Source of the DNA: CADEDV01 sp964596345
Lineage (GTDB): Bacteria > Bacteroidota > Bacteroidia > Chitinophagales > Chitinophagaceae
Direction: 5' to 3'
Assembly: GCA_964596345.1 (NCBI GenBank)
Contig: CAZQSZ010000003.1
Coordinates: forward strand, 62,001-126,000
DNA: 64,000 bases
Shown: positions 51,267 through 61,114 of the stretch, one piece after another
How the letters are laid out: the number at the start of each line of letters is the position of its first letter
Position numbering within the stretch: position 1 is the first letter of the stretch
Program-made: the position numbers and the translations under genes
Notes under the pieces: model-generated
The model's input: the letters and a program-made list of their open reading frames with translations, nothing else
What the model was told of the DNA's origin: nothing
Database searches by the model: none

Positions 51267-51755
51267 ATGCTTTTTCTCACCGGTATTACGATACTGCTGG
51301 TTATCACATTTTCAAACCCGCCTGCCGCCGTAGCAAACCGGCCCCCTGTAATTTTAAAACAAGCAATTACAATGGATACGATGAATGACAACAAGCAACT
51401 CAGCGCCATCAATGCACTGTTCATTACTAATTTTCTGACACAGGATGTGCAATCACATGCTGCCATCATTCACCCGGATTTTGTATGTATCCAGGGTGAT
51501 GGAAGTATTATATCCAGGGAAACCTACCTGAAAAACTGGGCCACCGATTTTGACAACAGCGGTTATCTTACCTTCACTTATACAGATGAATGTATCCGTA
51601 TTTTCGGCGACATAGCACTGGTCAGGTCGAAAACGGTTTATACCAAATCAGTCCAGGGGAAAACTATAACAGGGTACACGATCTATACGGATACGTATAA
51701 AAAGGAACAGGGTACATGGAAATGTATACAGGTACAGATCACCCCGGTACAATAG
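51267..51755 (+). CDS. exported or membrane-anchored NTF2/SnoaL-like protein
   Basis: The ATG at 51267 gives 162 residues starting with a hydrophobic segment (MLFLTGITILLVITFSN). The frame is open further to a TTG at 51198, and another ATG lies at 51372, so the start is uncertain. The domain (ALFITNFLTQDVQSHAAIIHPDFVCIQGDGS to TWKCIQVQITPV) fits DUF4440/SnoaL-like proteins. A TAGTTTCG element, one mismatch from TAnnTTTG, lies at 51244-51251. Confidence 0.7.
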   Translation: MLFLTGITILLVITFSNPPAAVANRPPVILKQAITMDTMNDNKQLSAINALFITNFLTQDVQSHAAIIHPDFVCIQGDGSIISRETYLKNWATDFDNSGYLTFTYTDECIRIFGDIALVRSKTVYTKSVQGKTITGYTIYTDTYKKEQGTWKCIQVQITPVQ

Positions 51756-51862
51756 AAAGGTCTTTGGTGCAGATGTTCATACAGCGAAAAGGCTGTAACT
51801 TGTTTGGTGAGAATGCGTCTCAGGACTATAACATCCTGTTCATTACCAAACAGCACCTGCTC

Positions 51863-52837
51863 ATGCCCACAAAAAAACGCTTAACTGTTATTGGCATCCT
51901 GTTTTTCCTGTTGCTGAATGATTTTGCAAATGCACAACAAACAGTTGAAAAATTTGTGCAACAAACGGAGTACCTGCTTTCTCTGCCTGAAGGGTATCAA
52001 AGTGATACATCAGCCCGCTGGCCCTTACTGATCTTTTTGCATGGAAGCGGGGAAAGCGGTTATGATATTAAAAAAGTAAAAGCACATGGTCCGCCGGAGC
52101 TGGCAGATAAAGGGAAGTCCTTTCCATTTATTATGGTGTCTCCGCAATCGGATGTTCCATCGGGCTGGGATATTGAAATGCTGTACCGGTTGCTGCAAAA
52201 CATCAAAAAGCAATACCGGGTGAATGAACAGAAAATTTACCTGACAGGATTGAGTATGGGCGGCTTTGGCACCTGGGCTATGGCGATGAAATACCCGGAT
52301 GAGTTTGCAGCCATTGCACCGGTCTGCGGAGGCGGCGATACAACGAATGCCTGGAAACTGCGCAATATGCCGGTCTGGTGCTTTCATGGTGCCAAGGATG
52401 ATGTGGTCTTGCCGGCAAGTAGTGAGAACCTGGTAAAAGCAACGAAACGGTATAGTAATACTGTTCGGTTTACCTTATATCCTGAAGCGAACCATAACAG
52501 CTGGGATCTTACGTATAACAATGATTCACTGTACAGCTGGTTGCTGGCACAATCAAAATTCAGGTATGCAGAAAGACCTGTCAGCAATGAAGCCCTGTTG
52601 AAAAAATATGCCGGTGTGTACATCGGACCGGATCGAGATACGGTGCAGATCGTTGTTACAGCAACTGGTCTTACTGCAAAACCGGGAAAGGAAGTGGTGC
52701 CGCTGAAAGCAGCGGGGGATAATTTGTTTTTTATTCAGCCCGATAAAAACATGGATATCCGTTTTGTGCTGGAGAATAATAAAGTAAACGGTTTTATTTT
52801 TTGTGGCGACAGGAAGCTGGAGTACCTGCGGTTGTAA
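51863..52837 (+). CDS. exported alpha/beta hydrolase with a C-terminal beta domain
   Basis: The ATG at 51863 gives 324 residues with a signal peptide (to about 25). The catalytic core has LLIFLHGSGESG, the nucleophile motif LTGLSMGGFG, the acid in HGAKDDVV and the His in PEANHNSW, as in poly(hydroxyalkanoate) depolymerase or dienelactone-like families. A short beta domain ends the protein (GVYIGPDRDTVQIVV). The substrate is unknown. A frame open from 51716 overlaps the previous gene and is rejected as start. Confidence 0.85.
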   Translation: MPTKKRLTVIGILFFLLLNDFANAQQTVEKFVQQTEYLLSLPEGYQSDTSARWPLLIFLHGSGESGYDIKKVKAHGPPELADKGKSFPFIMVSPQSDVPSGWDIEMLYRLLQNIKKQYRVNEQKIYLTGLSMGGFGTWAMAMKYPDEFAAIAPVCGGGDTTNAWKLRNMPVWCFHGAKDDVVLPASSENLVKATKRYSNTVRFTLYPEANHNSWDLTYNNDSLYSWLLAQSKFRYAERPVSNEALLKKYAGVYIGPDRDTVQIVVTATGLTAKPGKEVVPLKAAGDNLFFIQPDKNMDIRFVLENNKVNGFIFCGDRKLEYLRL

Positions 52838-52871
52838 GTTGTAAACCTTCCCAGCTTTCCTACACATAAAG

Positions 52872-52903
52872 AAAAAAACTCCGGAAAGGTCCGGAGTTTT
52901 TTT
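52872..52903. terminator. bidirectional terminator
   Basis: AAAAAAACTCCGG (52872-52884) pairs with CCGGAGTTTTTTT (52891-52903), a perfect 13-bp stem with T runs on both strands, between convergent genes. Confidence 0.85.
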
Positions 52904-52911
52904 AATCATTT

Positions 52912-53631
52912 TTATTTGGAACTCAGGTCTGCCCGGAAGAAAAGCATTTCATTCCACCGGCTTTCAACGCATTCGGCATAATCGGCCAGCCAGTAATCCC
53001 AGGTACCGGCTCCATAGATGGCATTATATCTTTCACTCATCGGTTTGCGGAAGGAAGGATCCAGCTCTTTTAACCCGGCTTTCAGCCTTGTCACTGTCGC
53101 AATTTGGGGTTCACCCGAATTGATGGAGTTGTAAACGGCTACTGTTTCATTACTGGCCTCCCATACTTTTTTCAGTTTTTTAAGCATTTCGGTCATCTTA
53201 ACGATCATGCCCGGTTTGGGATACATGTGACCGATGATGATCTTGTCAGTATAGTCGGTTAGCTGGACAGTACTCATGTCTGCATTAAACTGGCTGTACC
53301 CTGATGTACCTGTACCCGTGGTGAGCGGGGAAACATTTTTATCCCAGTCCAGTTTATGATCGGCACTGATGTCTCCACGACCATCCATACCTTCCCAACT
53401 GTTGGGTCCTTCGGTTACATGATACGCTCCTGATTCCGGTCCCGATTGTACCTCGAAGACCCGCCATTTCCAGTCGCCGGCATGATACTTCTGGGCATGG
53501 TTGGCCAGGGCTTTTTCAAATTCAACTACTTTGTCGGGCTTGGGTGTTACCCGGAATGTACTAAGTACAGTTTTGTTCTGGCCTGCGCCCAATAACGGGG
53601 CAAGCATGAGGAAAAGAAAAATCTTTTTCAT
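52912..53631 (-). CDS. exported protein, possible tandem dimeric alpha/beta-barrel fold
   Basis: A 239-residue protein with a signal peptide (to about 17). Two halves begin similarly (STFRVTPKPDKVVEFEKALANH and GHMYPKPGMIVKMTEMLKKL), each followed by a W or Y strand, so it may be a duplicated ABM-like fold. No family is recognised. The gene is monocistronic and ends at a bidirectional terminator. Confidence 0.6.
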   Translation of the reverse strand: MKKIFLFLMLAPLLGAGQNKTVLSTFRVTPKPDKVVEFEKALANHAQKYHAGDWKWRVFEVQSGPESGAYHVTEGPNSWEGMDGRGDISADHKLDWDKNVSPLTTGTGTSGYSQFNADMSTVQLTDYTDKIIIGHMYPKPGMIVKMTEMLKKLKKVWEASNETVAVYNSINSGEPQIATVTRLKAGLKELDPSFRKPMSERYNAIYGAGTWDYWLADYAECVESRWNEMLFFRADLSSK

Positions 53632-53751
53632 GTGCGATGTTTTGGTTGTTAATAAATGTGGAGGGTAGTGTTGGGATAGGGGCGAAGAATAAGTAAGGTA
53701 GGAAGATTTAATACATCCGGGTAATTTTTTTTACCCGCAGTTCCGGTTGCT

Positions 53752-54069
53752 ATGGATGATTACCGATATTTAACTGGTAATTCATCACATATGCAATACA
53801 TGATCATCGAACGGTTTCATACCGGTAGAGTGAAAGAACTGTACCAGCGGTTTGCAGAAAAAGGAAGAATGCTGCCGGATGGCGTACAGTATATCAACAG
53901 CTGGATCAATGAAGAAGTTACGGTCTGCTACCAGGTCATGCAAGCGGAATCACCTGAGCAACTGCAGGAATGGATCCGGCAATGGGATGACCTGGCCGGG
54001 TTTGAGGTGGTACCGGTGATCAGTTCTGCACAGGCAAGGGAAAAGCTTTTTGCAAATGAACAAGCATAG
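53752..54069 (+). CDS. DUF3303 domain protein
   Basis: A 105-residue protein. The segment MQYMIIERFHTG to GRMLPDGVQYINSWINEE and the late WDDLAGFEVVPVISSAQA match DUF3303. It may start at 53752 or at an internal Met at 53791. No function is known. Confidence 0.8.
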   Translation: MDDYRYLTGNSSHMQYMIIERFHTGRVKELYQRFAEKGRMLPDGVQYINSWINEEVTVCYQVMQAESPEQLQEWIRQWDDLAGFEVVPVISSAQAREKLFANEQA

Positions 54070-54151
54070 TCATTTGCGGATGTTTTCAAACTGCACAAAT
54101 ACTAAAAATATACCGGCTGGTTTGTAATGCTGAAAATTGTATTTTCATTTC

Positions 54152-55009
54152 ATGCCTGCTGCCAGTGATAAGAAAATAGCCATTTTGTGCAACCCCCTGG
54201 CGGGAGTGGGTAAAGCCGTTACTGTAGCCCGGCAAATTGCCAACGAATTAGCTGCACAACAAATCAGCCATCAGCTGATCATTGAAAACTGGCCTGCTGC
54301 ATTTCCTGGTTTTACAGATGTATGGATAGCCGGTGGTGACGGCACCCTGAACTATTTCATTAATCAGTACCCGGATATCAGGTTGCCCCTGGCGATCTTT
54401 AAAGGCGGTACCGGGAATGATTTTCACTGGTTGTTGTATGGTAATAAAACGCCGGAAGAGCAATTGCAGTTTGTATTAAACCAAACTCCCAAACCCGTTG
54501 ATATCGGTAAATGCAATGACCGGTATTTTATCAATGGTGCCGGTATTGGTTTTGAAGGGGAAGTGGCCAGGGCATTAACGGGGAAGAAAAAATTGCCCGG
54601 TAAAACCTCATTCTTTATTACCATCCTGAAAAAAATAGTCGGCTACCGTTGCCAGGATTATACCATTCAGTCAGCAGAATATAACAGCAGGGGTAAAAAA
54701 CTCCTGGTCGATATCAGCAATGGCCGCAGAGCTGGTGGCGGTTTTCATATTGCTCCCGAAGCACGGGCCGATGACGGATTTTTTGATGTGGTGATTGCGT
54801 CGCCGCTTACTGTCTTGCAACGGCTCCGCTATCTGCCGGTGATCGAAAAAGGGAAACACCTGCAATTGAAAATTATCACCCATTTTCACACACAAAAGAT
54901 CCGTATTGAAAGTGATAGGCCTGTTCAGTATCACCTGGATGGTGAATACAATACTGCGGATGTCATTGAAATAGAGATGTTGCCTGCTAAATTATTGTTC
55001 AGGTATTGA
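54152..55009 (+). CDS. diacylglycerol kinase family lipid kinase
   Basis: The ATG at 54152 gives 285 residues; an upstream TTG at 54137 is rejected. The DAGK catalytic motifs are visible: CNPLAGVGKA near 13, AGGDGTLNYFIN (GGDGT) and GGTGNDF. The C-terminal part (GAGIGFEGEVA, DGFFDVVI) matches YegS/DgkB-like lipid kinases. The lipid substrate is not known. Confidence 0.92.
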   Translation: MPAASDKKIAILCNPLAGVGKAVTVARQIANELAAQQISHQLIIENWPAAFPGFTDVWIAGGDGTLNYFINQYPDIRLPLAIFKGGTGNDFHWLLYGNKTPEEQLQFVLNQTPKPVDIGKCNDRYFINGAGIGFEGEVARALTGKKKLPGKTSFFITILKKIVGYRCQDYTIQSAEYNSRGKKLLVDISNGRRAGGGFHIAPEARADDGFFDVVIASPLTVLQRLRYLPVIEKGKHLQLKIITHFHTQKIRIESDRPVQYHLDGEYNTADVIEIEMLPAKLLFRY

Positions 55010-55077
55010 TGAAAGCCGCCTGTTTTCCCGGTACTGGACGAAAAGAATTAACTTAGATATCACTCAAAGAATAGCTG

Positions 55078-56106
55078 ATGCGTTATTCCATAGGTATCGT
55101 ATTTTTTTTCATCAGTTGTGCTGCTATAGCCCAAGCAGATGATCTTGCTTACACCCGTCAAAAAGCAGACACTGTTTTCAGCCTTATCCGGCAACAGAGT
55201 ATGTACAGGGATAAAGTGGGCTGGGATACCCTCACTGCACAATTTTATCTACGGATGGATACTGCTACTTCTGCAGAGAACCAGTTTAAGCAATTTCGTT
55301 GGTTGTTTCGCCAGCTGAATGATTTCCACAGCCAGGTTTTTTTCAACAATAGGTCGTATGCTTATTACAAACCTATGCCGGATGGAAGGGAGGAGGAACT
55401 TACTGCCACCTATCAATTGCTGCAACCAAGGATGGGGATGATGGAGGCAAAAATAATTGCAGAACAGTATGGCTATATCTGTATCCCTGGTTTTGGTAAT
55501 TCCGACCCGGCTGTTGTGAATGCAACCATTAAACAATGGAGGGATACGATCTGCAAAAATATCAGCGTACCTGTTAAGGGCTGGATCATTGACCTGCGGG
55601 CCAATATGGGCGGTACCATGTACCCCATGATGGGAGCCCTGAGTTTTTTAATTGGAGAAACAAGATTCGGCGGCCTTACGAATACAAATAAGCAGGTGGA
55701 ACATTGGTGGAGTACCCGGAACGGAGATATATATTTTGATGAAATGGTACAAACAGCAGCCGGCCCTCATTGTAAGGGTAATCAAGCCACGGCGCCAGTT
55801 GTTTTACTGACCAGTTTTTATACACTCAGTTCGGGTGAAGTGGTAGTTACTGCAATTAAAGAACGGCCCCGGACATTTCACATTGGGGATACAACGGGTG
55901 GCCTTGTAACAGGGAATCAATGGATACCTGTTGGCAGTGATGCGGTGCTCAATCTATCCAAAGGATATTATACCGACCGTACAGGCCGGGAATACCAGGA
56001 GGGCATTGCACCTGATATAGTCATCAAAGCGAAAGAAAATTTTCAAGACTTGCTGAAGGATGAAAAAATACAGGCAGCTATCAAATGGCTGGAACAGCAG
56101 CGATGA
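55078..56106 (+). CDS. S41 family peptidase
   Basis: A 342-residue protein with a signal peptide (to about 20). The catalytic region follows the S41 pattern: GWIIDLRANMGGTMYPMM and the nucleophile-containing FYTLSSGEVVVTA, with TTGGLVTGNQW nearby. There is no visible PDZ domain, so it is the short type. The substrate is unknown. Confidence 0.88.
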   Translation: MRYSIGIVFFFISCAAIAQADDLAYTRQKADTVFSLIRQQSMYRDKVGWDTLTAQFYLRMDTATSAENQFKQFRWLFRQLNDFHSQVFFNNRSYAYYKPMPDGREEELTATYQLLQPRMGMMEAKIIAEQYGYICIPGFGNSDPAVVNATIKQWRDTICKNISVPVKGWIIDLRANMGGTMYPMMGALSFLIGETRFGGLTNTNKQVEHWWSTRNGDIYFDEMVQTAAGPHCKGNQATAPVVLLTSFYTLSSGEVVVTAIKERPRTFHIGDTTGGLVTGNQWIPVGSDAVLNLSKGYYTDRTGREYQEGIAPDIVIKAKENFQDLLKDEKIQAAIKWLEQQR

Positions 56107-56184
56107 TTTAATTATGAAATAACAAGCCGGCTTACTGCCAAATTTAATTTTCCTTCCGGAATACCGTAACTTCCCGCTAAACCA

Positions 56185-57852
56185 ATGAATATGCCTGCAA
56201 AATTCTTAACAGGGATACTGGTACTGCTTATCAGTATCGCCTCTTTTGCCCAACCGCTTTCTAAAGCTGATAAACAATTAATAGCTGCCTTTGATACGTT
56301 GCTCTCGGCTAAATTCAAAAAAGATGATCCCGGTGCCACGGTACTGGTCAGCCGCAAAGGACAGGTGATCTACCAAAAGGGATTTGGCATGGCGGATATG
56401 GAACTGAAAGTGCCCATGCGTTCAGAAATGGTGTTTCGTATCGGATCTATCAGCAAACAATTTACAGCAGTGGCCATATTGCAATTGATGGAGAAAGGTA
56501 AGTTGTCGCTCCAGGATGATATTAAAAAATTCATCCCGGATTATCCCACCCATGGATATTCCATCACCGTAGAACATTTACTGACGCATACATCGGGTAT
56601 TAAAAGCTATACGGACATGAACAGTTTTGATTCCATCATGAACATGGATATGAAACCGCTGGAGATGATCGCTTATTTTAAGAACCAGCCGATGGATTTT
56701 GCCCCCGGCACCCAATGGAACTATAATAATTCAGGCTATTTTATCCTGGGCTATATCATTGAAAAGGTCTCAGGACTTACCTACGAGGAGTATGTAAAAG
56801 AAAATTTATTCAAACCTGCCGGTATGATGCATTCAGCCTACGGCAATGATACCCGCCTCATTGCCAACAGGGCCAAAGGATACCAGCAGGGAAAAGACGG
56901 CTATGAAAATGCAAGGCCGTTGAGTATGACATTGCCCTATGCTGCCGGTTCACTGGTCTCGACTGTAGAAGATCTCTGGAAATGGAACCAGGCCGTACAC
57001 GCATACAAACTGGTATCGAAAGAATCTCTGCAGAAAGCATTTACAGATTATAAACTGGTTAATGGCAAACCCACTAAATATGGTTATGGCTGGGGTTTTA
57101 ATGATGTGCAGGGTGCTGCTACCATTGAGCACAGTGGCGGTATCAATGGCTTTGTAACAGATGCCCTTTATATACCCGCAGAAGACATATTTGTAGCCAT
57201 ATTCGCCAATTGTGATTGCCGTTCACTGGATATGGAAGCTCCACAACTTGCGGCACTGACAATGGGTAAACCGTATATCAAGAAAGAAATAACTATTGAT
57301 GAAGCAACTGCAAAACAATACAGCGGGGTGTATGAGAACGAAACAGGGGAGCAGCGGTTTATTACAGCCGAGGGGAACCAGGTGATCTCGCAAAGGGGAG
57401 GTGGTAATAAATTCAAATTGAAAGCCTGTGAAAAAGATGGTTTCTTTTTTGAAAACTCGTTATCAACGATGCGGTTTATCCGTAATGCAGGCGGACAGGT
57501 GGAAAAACTGGAATTCAAAAGCCGGAATGAAAAGAGCGAATGGAAAAGAACCAATAAACCATTGCCGGAGAAACCCACTGCTGTTAAGATGGATGCAGCC
57601 CTGCTGGCCGCTTATGTCGGTGAATATGAACTGGCTCCTGGTTTTATCATGACCGTAACAGTGGAGGGAGATAAAATGATGGTGCAGGCTACCGGGCAAT
57701 CAGCTATACAGGTCTATGCGGAAACAGCTACCAGGTTCTTTCCCAAAGAAATTGATGCAAAGATCGAATTCTTTAAAGATGCTGCTGGAAAGGTCACTCA
57801 CCTCGTGTTATACCAGGGCGGCCGGGAAACAAAGGGAAATAAAATAAAGTAA
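56185..57852 (+). CDS. class C beta-lactamase-like serine hydrolase
   Basis: A 555-residue exported protein with a signal peptide (to about 22). The catalytic motifs are SISK (SxxK), YNNSGY (YxN) and HSGG (HxG). After residue 370 there is a C-terminal beta domain in two parts, both starting with a Y(S/V)G.YE pattern (KQYSGVYENETG, AAYVGEYELAPG), as in DUF3471-like tails. It is probably a D-aminopeptidase or esterase-like enzyme and not a resistance gene. The next gene is convergent. Confidence 0.9.
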   Translation: MNMPAKFLTGILVLLISIASFAQPLSKADKQLIAAFDTLLSAKFKKDDPGATVLVSRKGQVIYQKGFGMADMELKVPMRSEMVFRIGSISKQFTAVAILQLMEKGKLSLQDDIKKFIPDYPTHGYSITVEHLLTHTSGIKSYTDMNSFDSIMNMDMKPLEMIAYFKNQPMDFAPGTQWNYNNSGYFILGYIIEKVSGLTYEEYVKENLFKPAGMMHSAYGNDTRLIANRAKGYQQGKDGYENARPLSMTLPYAAGSLVSTVEDLWKWNQAVHAYKLVSKESLQKAFTDYKLVNGKPTKYGYGWGFNDVQGAATIEHSGGINGFVTDALYIPAEDIFVAIFANCDCRSLDMEAPQLAALTMGKPYIKKEITIDEATAKQYSGVYENETGEQRFITAEGNQVISQRGGGNKFKLKACEKDGFFFENSLSTMRFIRNAGGQVEKLEFKSRNEKSEWKRTNKPLPEKPTAVKMDAALLAAYVGEYELAPGFIMTVTVEGDKMMVQATGQSAIQVYAETATRFFPKEIDAKIEFFKDAAGKVTHLVLYQGGRETKGNKIK

Positions 57853-57886
57853 TAGTAGTGCCCCTCTGCTTTTTTCCGGGTAAGAT

Positions 57887-57912
57887 ACCGCAGCTTCCAC
57901 TGCGGTTTTTTA
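57887..57912 (+). terminator. Rho-independent terminator
   Basis: ACCGCAG (57887-57893) pairs with CTGCGGT (57900-57906), followed by TTTTTTATTTT, just at the end of the facing gene. Confidence 0.65.
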
Positions 57913-58992
57913 TTTTGCTGTTACATCTGCTTTTTCATAGGGGCCTTTAAAGGAAGCCGGGTTAATCGTAAAGTGACGGGTGTAAATATTATTCTGCTCA
58001 AAAAGATTTTTTAACCAGGTGGCCGTTTGTACAAATCCCCTGGCATCCTTTGCATCATAGTCATTCAGCTCTAATCCTTTTGCTTCCTTCATCATCGCCT
58101 GCGGATCATCTAAATAATAATATAATACAGCTAGGTTGAAGTAGCTGGCATATTTCATCTTCCGGTCATGTTTACTGGTAGAAGAATAGATCCGTTTGAT
58201 CTTTTCAAAATAATCGATCACCGGTTTTAATTGTTCCCTGGCTCCATCGATAGAAGTGTTAGCGTTCATATTGAACAATACCTCGCTGATCTGCTGGAAA
58301 GCCTGGCGGTGAGCTGTATATTCAGGATGTTTCCGGCTGTCAACGATCCACATAAAATCATTCGAGGTGACTGCATTGAAACCAAAATTATCCGTGATGC
58401 GTTCACTCAGGTTATGCATGGCTCTTGTTACACAGTTCTGGTACAGCTCTTTGGTAACAGCCAAAGAATTCAGTGCAAAATATCCTTCTGCAAGAATACG
58501 GCTGGCAAACTCCGGGCTCCTGTACACCTGTTTATTTCCCCGGCCGGCCAGTTCCTGGTCCATGATATGTGCCCCTTTATAATCGGTAATGCTGGCTGTC
58601 GCATCAAATGAATACACGACTTCCTGGCGGTAATAGGTTTTAGTGCTCACCTGCCCGGCCCTGTTCTTGGAGGTTTCAATTCTTTCTTTCACGGAAACTG
58701 ATTCAGGTACCAGGTCACCCAGCTTTACTTTGATATCCAGGTGGCCATCCTGTGGCAATTTTCTCCAGCCTTCCAGTACAACCGAGTTTTCCGGCGACAT
58801 TTCATTCAGGAAAGACTGCATCAGCCGGGTGCCTTCCACTTCCACATTATAAGTGCGGTAGGTACTGTCGATACGCATTTTCGGCAGCGAGCGGCATTGA
58901 ACGGAAAAACGGAAACGGTCAAGGTCAACTTTCTTCTGGGCATTGATGCTAAAGGAGATGGCCAACAAGGCAAAAAAGTAGAGTTTTTTCAC
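57910..58992 (-). CDS. exported protein of unknown function with a helical C-terminus
   Basis: A GTG start at 58992 gives about 360 residues with a signal peptide (KKLYFFALLAISFSINAQ). The N-terminal half is beta-rich with basic residues (DLDRFRFSVQCRSLP) and the C-terminal half is helical with TPR-like pairs (KYASYFNLAVLYYYLDDPQAMMKEAKGLEL). No family is recognised. An upstream TTG at 59073 gives no recognisable extra domain. Confidence 0.65.
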   Translation of the reverse strand: MKKLYFFALLAISFSINAQKKVDLDRFRFSVQCRSLPKMRIDSTYRTYNVEVEGTRLMQSFLNEMSPENSVVLEGWRKLPQDGHLDIKVKLGDLVPESVSVKERIETSKNRAGQVSTKTYYRQEVVYSFDATASITDYKGAHIMDQELAGRGNKQVYRSPEFASRILAEGYFALNSLAVTKELYQNCVTRAMHNLSERITDNFGFNAVTSNDFMWIVDSRKHPEYTAHRQAFQQISEVLFNMNANTSIDGAREQLKPVIDYFEKIKRIYSSTSKHDRKMKYASYFNLAVLYYYLDDPQAMMKEAKGLELNDYDAKDARGFVQTATWLKNLFEQNNIYTRHFTINPASFKGPYEKADVTAK

Positions 58993-59116
58993 AGATTTGG
59001 ATTTTGATCTCCCTATAAACGACGAAAACGGGTATATATTTTCAGGAAACAGGATTCTTTTTGGCGGGGTCAATTAATATAACAGTATCAGCAGGAAGGC
59101 TTTACCTTTAGCCTGT

Positions 59117-60292
59117 ATGAATGTATATACCAGCAGATCGGTCATTATTATCACCTGCCCCAAAAGGCTGTCCCCTTACCTGGAGCAGGAAGTGAGGGAA
59201 CTGGGTTTTACCATTGATGAAACCTTTGTAACAGGTGTCCGTTTATCCGGTACGGTCAATGACTGTATCAAATTGAACCTGAACCTGCGTTGCGCCAGCC
59301 AGGTGCTTTATAGCCTTAAAAAATTTGAAGCTGAAGATGCGGATGCGATCTACCGAAACCTGGTGGCCTATCCCTGGGAAACGCTTTTGCCGGATCCCGG
59401 GTATTTTTCCATTACCAGCAATGTCAATAACCCAACGATCAATAACAGCATGTTTGCCAACCTGCGGGTAAAAGATGCCATCGTGGACAGGATGCGGGAG
59501 CAAAAAGGCACCCGGCCATCAACCGGTTCTGAACTCACAGGAGCGGTCATTCATTTATTCTGGAAAAATGAAAGGGCAGAAATATTTGTGGATACTTCCG
59601 GCGATTCATTAGGAAGGCATGGCTATCGCAAAATACCCGGGCAGGCACCCATGCTCGAAGCATTGGCATCGGCAACGATCTATGCCACCCGTTGGGATCG
59701 TAAATCAGCTTTTGTAAACCCGATGTGTGGCTCTGGTACGCTGGCTATTGAAGCGGCGATGATCGCTACGAACCGCAGGCCCGGCCTGTTCAGAACCAAT
59801 TATGCTTTTATGCATTTGCAGGGTTATGACGAATCGCTGTACCAGAAGGAAGATGCTTTGCTGGAACAACAGATCGTGGATGTGCCTGGCTTACGGATCA
59901 TTGCCACGGATTACAGTGCAAAGGCGGTTGAAAATGCGAAGAAGAATGCTATCGCAGCCGGGGTGGCCGACCTGATCGAATTTGCTGTTTGTGATTTTGC
60001 ATTGACAGAAGTACCCGCCGGTGAAAACGGTATTTTTTATGTGAACCCTGAATATGGCGAACGTCTTGGTGATGTGAAAGAACTGGAAGCCACTTATGCC
60101 CGTATCGGTGATTTTATGAAGCAAAAATGCGGCGGTTATTTCGGGTATGTATTTACCGGTAACCTGGAACTGGCCAAGAAGATCGGGTTGAAGGCAAAGC
60201 GGAGGATTGAATTTTATACAAGTACAATTGATTGCCGCTTGCTGGAATATGAATTATACAGCGGCAGCCGGGAATCAAAAACAAATAACTAA
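59117..60292 (+). CDS. THUMP-domain class I RNA methyltransferase (RlmL N-terminal-like)
   Basis: A 391-residue protein. The THUMP-like N-terminal domain (to about 160) is followed by a class I methyltransferase: NPMCGSGTLAIEAAMIA is the SAM-binding motif I, ATDYSAKAVENAKKN is motif II, and the catalytic motif is NPEYGER (60044-60064) where most relatives have NPPYGER. It is probably an N2-guanine methyltransferase of 23S rRNA. Confidence 0.9.
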   Translation: MNVYTSRSVIIITCPKRLSPYLEQEVRELGFTIDETFVTGVRLSGTVNDCIKLNLNLRCASQVLYSLKKFEAEDADAIYRNLVAYPWETLLPDPGYFSITSNVNNPTINNSMFANLRVKDAIVDRMREQKGTRPSTGSELTGAVIHLFWKNERAEIFVDTSGDSLGRHGYRKIPGQAPMLEALASATIYATRWDRKSAFVNPMCGSGTLAIEAAMIATNRRPGLFRTNYAFMHLQGYDESLYQKEDALLEQQIVDVPGLRIIATDYSAKAVENAKKNAIAAGVADLIEFAVCDFALTEVPAGENGIFYVNPEYGERLGDVKELEATYARIGDFMKQKCGGYFGYVFTGNLELAKKIGLKAKRRIEFYTSTIDCRLLEYELYSGSRESKTNN

Positions 60293-60328
60293 GAAGCATC
60301 TTTATAACCTGGAAAATAAAATTTTCAA

Positions 60329-60595
60329 ATGGAAATTTCAGCACTGCAGCAAATTGTAAAAGAAAGATATTTTAAAACGGATAGTGAAAGAGGAATCTAT
60401 CACACCGCTTTATGGTTTCATGAAGAAGTGGGAGAGCTTTCATCGGCTATTGCAACCGGCGACCAACAAAATGCCAAAGAAGAATTTGCAGATGTACTGA
60501 TGTGGCTGCTGACGCTTGCCAACCTGATGGAAGTAAATATGGAAGAGGCTGTTGCCGATTATTTAAAGAATCCCCGGAAGCTTCCCACGAAATAG
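60329..60595 (+). CDS. MazG-like nucleotide pyrophosphohydrolase
   Basis: An 88-residue all-helical protein with the MazG metal-binding pattern EEVGEL near 32 and EEFADV near 51. It hydrolyses non-canonical or excess NTPs to NMPs in related proteins. It starts 37 bases after the methyltransferase gene and is convergent with the deaminase gene. Confidence 0.88.
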   Translation: MEISALQQIVKERYFKTDSERGIYHTALWFHEEVGELSSAIATGDQQNAKEEFADVLMWLLTLANLMEVNMEEAVADYLKNPRKLPTK

Positions 60596-60604
60596 ACACT
60601 GCAA

Positions 60605-61108
60605 TTACACATCCTTTTCATGATAAGACAGTACCAGGCTGCTGATCTTCGTTGTTACTTTCCTGTACGTAACCCCGGCCTTATCCAGCATGATCTTCGA
60701 GGCTTTAAAGACATCACTGCCTTCATATTTATCAGAGAGATAGATCACTTCGGTGATGCCGGATTGAATAATGGCTTTTGTACATTCATTACAGGGGAAC
60801 AAAGCTGTGTAAATTTTACAACCATGCAGGTCCATGCCGATATTATTTAAAATGGCATTCAGTTCAGCATGGCAGATATAAGGATACTTGGTATCCAGGA
60901 ATTCTCCTTGTTTATCCCAGGGAAAATCATCATCATGGCAGCCAATCGGGAGGCCATTATAACCAGCACCAACAATTTTATTTTTATCGTTCACAATGCA
61001 GGCGCCTACCTGTGTATTCGGGTCTTTACTCCGCCGGGCGGATAACAAAGCAACTCCCATAAAATATTCATCCCAGGTGATGTAATCAGTTCTCTTTTTC
61101 ACGATCAA
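60605..61108 (-). CDS. dCMP deaminase family protein
   Basis: A 167-residue zinc deaminase. The ligands are HAELNAI (His) and PCNEC (two Cys). The N-terminal segment SKDPNTQVGACIV is family-typical. It makes dUMP from dCMP in thymidylate synthesis. It starts 6 bases after the NamZ-like gene on the same strand. Confidence 0.92.
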   Translation of the reverse strand: MIVKKRTDYITWDEYFMGVALLSARRSKDPNTQVGACIVNDKNKIVGAGYNGLPIGCHDDDFPWDKQGEFLDTKYPYICHAELNAILNNIGMDLHGCKIYTALFPCNECTKAIIQSGITEVIYLSDKYEGSDVFKASKIMLDKAGVTYRKVTTKISSLVLSYHEKDV

Positions 61109-61114
61109 CTACTT

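Noticed and set aside
56185..57852. Beta-lactam resistance gene
   Set aside because: It has SxxK, YxN and HxG motifs, but the C-terminal beta domains and similarity to D-aminopeptidase/esterase-like proteins make a resistance role unlikely.
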